From Puffinus mauretanicus (Eukaryota; Chordata; Aves; Procellariiformes; Procellariidae): DNA of 64,000 nucleotides. This document shows, piece after piece, positions 59,972 through 64,000 of the stretch. The stretch lies in the NCBI GenBank assembly GCA_023333565.1, contig JAJKFH010003970.1, positions 62,001 to 126,000 of the forward strand, read 5' to 3'. How positions within the stretch are numbered: position 1 is the first letter of the stretch; each line of letters starts with the position of its first letter. The translations under genes were made by a program, and so were the position numbers. Below the pieces are notes generated by a model, which did no database searches, was not told where the DNA came from, and worked only from the letters and a program-made list of their open reading frames with translations.

Positions 59972-62526
59972 GTAGAATCATAGAATGGTTTGGGTTGGAA
60001 GGGATCTTTAGAAGTCACCTAGTCTAACCCCCCTGCCATGGGCAGGGACATCTTCAACTAGATCAGGTTGCTCAGAGCCCCGTCCAGCCTGACCTGGAAT
60101 GTTTCCAGGGATGGGGCATCTACCATTTCTCTGGGCAACCTGTTCCAGTGTTTCACCACCCTCATAGTATAAAATTTCTTCCCTATATCTAGTCTAAATC
60201 TACCCTTTTTTAGTTTAAAACCATTACCCTTTGTCCTATCACAACAGGCCCTACTAAAAAATCCGTCACCAGCTTTCTTATAAGCACCCTTTAAGCATAG
60301 AAAGGCTGCATGATCCATGATCTTCCCAGGCACAGAGGTGAGGTTGACAAGTTGGTAGTTCCCAGGGTCCTCCTTTCTACCCTTTTTAAAAATGGGTGCA
60401 ATGTTTCCCTTTTTCCAGTCACCGGAGACTTCATCTGACTGCCATGACTTTTCAAATACCATGGAGAGTGCCTCAGCAACTACATCAGCCAATTCCCTCA
60501 GGACTCTGGATGCATCTTGTCAGGTCCCATAGACTCACGTATGTTCAGGTTCCTCAGGTGGTCACGAACCTGATCTTCTCTTAGAGTGGGAGGGACTTTG
60601 CTCCCCCAGTTCTTGTCTTGCAGTCCATTCACACGAGACATGTGGGAAGAGAGGTTACCAGTGAAGACTGAGACAAAAAAGTTGTTGAGTACCTCAGCCT
60701 TCTCCTCATCCATTGTTACCAGGTTGCCAGTTGTGTTCATCAGGGAGGCTATACTTTCTTTGACCTTCCTTTTCTGGCTTACATACCTATAGAAGCCCTT
60801 CTTACTATCCTTTGCATCCCTTGCCAAGTTTGGCTCCAGCCATGCCTTGGCCTTCCTGACCCCATCCCTACACAATCGGGCAGCATCCCTATACTCTTCC
60901 CAGGATACCTGTCCCTGCTTCCACTGCCTGTGCATTTCCTTCTTGTCCTTTAGTTTGACCAGCAGGTCTCGACTCAGCCATGCCGGTCTCTTGCCTTCCT
61001 TTCCTGATTTCTTATACTTGGGGATTGAGAGCTCTTGCGCTCTATGGAAAGCATCCTTAAAGATCTGCCAGTTCTGTTCTGCTGCCTTGTCCCTGAGGGC
61101 AGTTTCCCAGGGGGTCCTATCGACTAATTTCTTGAACAGCTGGAAGTTTGCTTTTCTAAAATTCAGGGTCCTGACTTCACCCTTCGCCTGACCCATATCC
61201 CTCAGGACTGCAAGCTCCACCACTGCAGGACCACTGCAGCCCAGGCTGCCTCCAATCTTGGCATCACCAATTAGCTCACGAGTGTTGGTGACCATCAGGT
61301 CCAGTATCGCATCCCCTCTGGTAGGGCTGTCTATTATCTGGCTTAAGAAGTTATCCTCAATGCATTCCAGGAGTCTCCTGGATTGCCTACAGCTCGCCAT
61401 GCTACTTTTCCAGCAGATGTCGGGGTGGTTGAAGTCCCTCAGCAGGATGAGAGCCTGCGAGTGTGATGCCTCCTGTAGCCGGAGTAAGAAGGCCTGTAGT
61501 AGATACCAACTACAAGGTTCCCTTTGTTGCCTCGGTCTCTAATTCTTACTCATAAGCTTTCATCCTGCTCGTGGCTATTCTTCAGAGACAGCTCTTCACA
61601 ATCTATGCATTTCTTGATGTTGAGCGCAACACCTTTACCCCTCCTTCCTCGCCTGTCCCTTCTGAACAGCCTGTAGCCATTGATAGCTGCACTCCAGTCC
61701 CATCAAGTTTCAGTAATGGCAACTAGGTCATAGCTTTCTAGCAGCACGGTGGCTTCCAACTCCTCCTGTTTGTTGCCCATGCTGTGTGCATTGGTGTAGA
61801 GGCACTCCAGCTGGGCTCTTGGCTGTGTCACCTTCTTAGAGTAACACCCCTTAATTCCTTTGAGGTATTTCACCAGTGTTTCACTGTTGGCTCCTGTTAC
61901 CTCAGGAGCCCCTGGCTCATCTACGTGGACCACCTCTCAGAGTAACAGCTGAGGGCCCTCACTAGCATCGCATCCCTCTAACCTTGGTGTGTCGTCCCAC
62001 AGCTTGTCACGGGCAAGCCTGATATTATTCCCCTCCCCCTTCAAGTCTAGTTTAAAAGTTGTCAGTGAGCCCCCCTAGCTCGTGAGCAAAGACCTTCTTC
62101 ACCCTTTGAGAAAGGTGAATCCCATCTGACGCCAGCAGACCTGGTGCTGTGTAGTCCATCCCTTTATTGAAAAACCCAAAATTGTAGTGGTAGCACTAGT
62201 CACGGAGCCATGTATTTATAGACTGGGTCCATCTGTTTCTTCCACTGTTGCTGCCCGCAACTGGAAGGATAGAGGAAAAAATTACCTGTGCTCCAGATTC
62301 CCTTACCAACCGTCCCAAGGCCCTGAAGTCTCTTTTGATTGCCCTTGGACTATGTGTTGCGGCTTCATCACCACCCACATGGAAAAGCAATAATGGGTAA
62401 TAGTCCAAGGGCTGTACCAGGCTAGGAAGTTTCCTAGTGATGTCCTTAACCTGGGCCCCAGGGAGGCAGCAGATTTCTGTAAGAGGAGGGTCTGTCTGGC
62501 ATATTGGACCCTCTGTTCCCCTCAAA
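59972..62526 (-). mobile_element. CR1 LINE with ORF1 remnant, endonuclease and an internal deletion of the RT core
   Basis: The 3' tail complement starts at 59972 (tagaatcatagaatgg). Going upstream there is the ORF2 C-terminus (60058-60300), then at about 60310 an abrupt join to the pre-RT segment ([12 protein letters not shown]). After that come the linker and end of the endonuclease (60498-61400) and the endonuclease start with LECLYTNAHSMGNKQEELEA (61703-61933). At 62196-62525 is the C-terminal part of the ORF1 esterase-like domain (AQVIFSSILPVAG, NRWTQSINTWLRD). Compared with the copy at 33901-35706, about 950 bp holding the reverse transcriptase motifs is missing. A frameshift near 60495 and breaks near 61400-61700 also disable it. 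Confidence 0.92.
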
Positions 62527-64000
62527 ACAACTGTAACCTGTCTTCTTCCTCATCCAGTAATTCAAATGTTTTTCTGAATCCTAAATTGTGTTTTAGGCTG
62601 CTATAACTGAATTTGGAAGCAGGTATGTTTGCATGGGAGGGACAACATGCCAGAGGGAGGAAATGATATCATTTAGCAATCACTAAGATAATAGGAATTA
62701 TTTAATTTTAGCATGCAGTTAAGCTCCAAATGGAGAACATAAATATAATCGACTTCATAAATCTCTACACATATGCACATCTCTAGGGAAAACAAATAGA
62801 TTTACCATTTATAAAAATAAATGTCTTCCTGTCTCCAAATAGTAATTGATCTTGTAAATAATTAAAAAAAAAAAATCACTCGTTACAGGGAGTTGTGTAG
62901 CATATGGAAATGTCACAGTGTAGCAAAACACTGAGGTGGAAAAGATGTTGCAAGCAAAAAAGCTGTCTGGTATGGTTTGAGAAAGGAGGCCTTCTCTAAA
63001 AAACCTGTCCACTTGAGCAGAGAAGGACCCTGGCTCACAGCCTGACAGCACTCTCTCCACAGACCACAGAGCTGCCGTGTCCTGCCCAAGAAACCGCTCC
63101 ACTGAACTTCTGTATCGCTGGGTCTAACAGGCTGCGGGTGCCCATGAAGGCAAGGTGCTGACAAAACACAGTGGTGGCACACAGAGGTGCCAGGAGGGCG
63201 TATGTTGTCTTGTAAGGCTCCTGGAAACCCAAAATGTTCAGCTGGAGGATGAATACAGGTGTCTAACTTCCCATTATCCTCAATGGAGATTTACTCAGTG
63301 CAGCCAGGGGTTCAGCTCAGCCTGACACAGAGAAGTAGTGTGAGCTCAGCTGAACTGCTCGCTGTGCTTGGGTACTGCAGTGACTACATCTCCTGCAGCT
63401 GCAAAGGGAGCTTAGATATGTCCTGCACATGCAGAGACCAACAGCATCACGGCGTAGCAGAGAGGAAAAACACAGAGGGATCACACATACAATTACATCA
63501 TATATAATACACTCACATGAGGCTATTTCTTTAATACCAATACAGAATATATTGTGCTGCTGGCTGGGTTTTAATAGTTTGCTATGTTTTTTTAACTATA
63601 AATTAAAGGTTAAGCATGATGGAAGGAGTCAGGGGGAATGCGAGACAAAGTGACCTGGGGGCCTGCTCCTGCCCCAGGCAATGAGAGATCCTGTCTTCTT
63701 CCACGCTCTAAACCCAGGAAGAGCTGAGGCTGCTCTGCTACCAGTCTGCTGCTCCTGGCCTTCCTGGAGCATTCATGTCTGTCTCCATATGCTCTTTTGT
63801 ATATAGCCTATAAGCCGCTGCCCACTTCTCCCTAAGCAGCAACATACAGGAGTGTCAATCTCCTTAATTTCTCCTTTAACTGCCACTTAAAAATCCTATA
63901 GTTGATGTATATTTACATCACTTGAACCCCTCCGTTCATGTCTCTATGAATGCCAGCATCTCACTTCCTGAAAATACTCCATTTTGTTCCCTAGTAAACT
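62527..64000. other. Unassigned 5' edge, presumed SYNE1 intron
   Basis: No spectrin-repeat exon could be read in this 1.5-kb edge on the minus strand, and no repeat beyond short A/T runs. Because exon 1 of the window is internal and starts in phase 0 after a good acceptor, this is most likely intron. Confidence 0.55.

Noticed and set aside
60498..61400. 300-codon minus-strand frame as a host gene
   Set aside because: It is the endonuclease end and linker of CR1 ORF2 and is continuous with other CR1 pieces on both sides.

Overview
This window is vertebrate genomic DNA, almost certainly from a bird. The repeats show this: several CR1 LINE copies ending in the avian ATTCTATGATTCTA-type tail (read on the minus strand), a solo endogenous-retrovirus LTR of a type common in Neoaves, and old amniote MIR-like SINE fragments. 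Bird is an inference from repeats and from protein similarity. The species cannot be fixed, but the LTR argues mildly against a galliform.

The only protein-coding gene I can support is SYNE1 (nesprin-1), on the minus strand, so its 5' end lies beyond position 64000 and its 3' end beyond position 1. I rebuilt 33 consecutive coding exons between 58656 and 10765, about 1,755 codons. Every exon has AG and GT borders and every junction keeps the reading frame. The product is a stretch of spectrin-like triple-helical repeats from the rod of giant nesprin-1. By recalled alignment to the human protein it ends roughly 950 residues before the C-terminal KASH segment. Several of these exons contain no long ATG-initiated frame and were found by reading the reverse strand between splice signals. 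One further 78-bp, in-frame, splice-bordered segment (50526-50603) could be a cassette exon that I do not recall in human nesprin-1.

Layout from high to low coordinates: 62527-64000 unassigned; 59972-62526 a decayed CR1 LINE whose reverse transcriptase core is cut out; 58656-36818 SYNE1 exons 1-18, with a short CR1 tail (46743-47010), an old CR1 scrap (44791-44839) and MIR-like SINEs (48911-49071, 39154-39258) in the introns; 32898-36817 a transposon-filled intron with a 1.8-kb CR1 fragment and a 575-bp solo LTR flanked by AGGAG duplications; 32897-10765 SYNE1 exons 19-33, with a third CR1 tail (13922-13995); 1-10764 one end of a very long SYNE1 intron. That last stretch has no recognised exon but holds a CpG-rich block near 3.5-4.3 kb.

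Short muscle isoforms (nesprin-1 alpha) are known to start from an internal promoter in this part of the gene. The CpG-rich block is therefore the most attractive place in the window for an internal promoter, though the sequence alone does not prove it. I found no RNA genes, CRISPR arrays or other coding genes.
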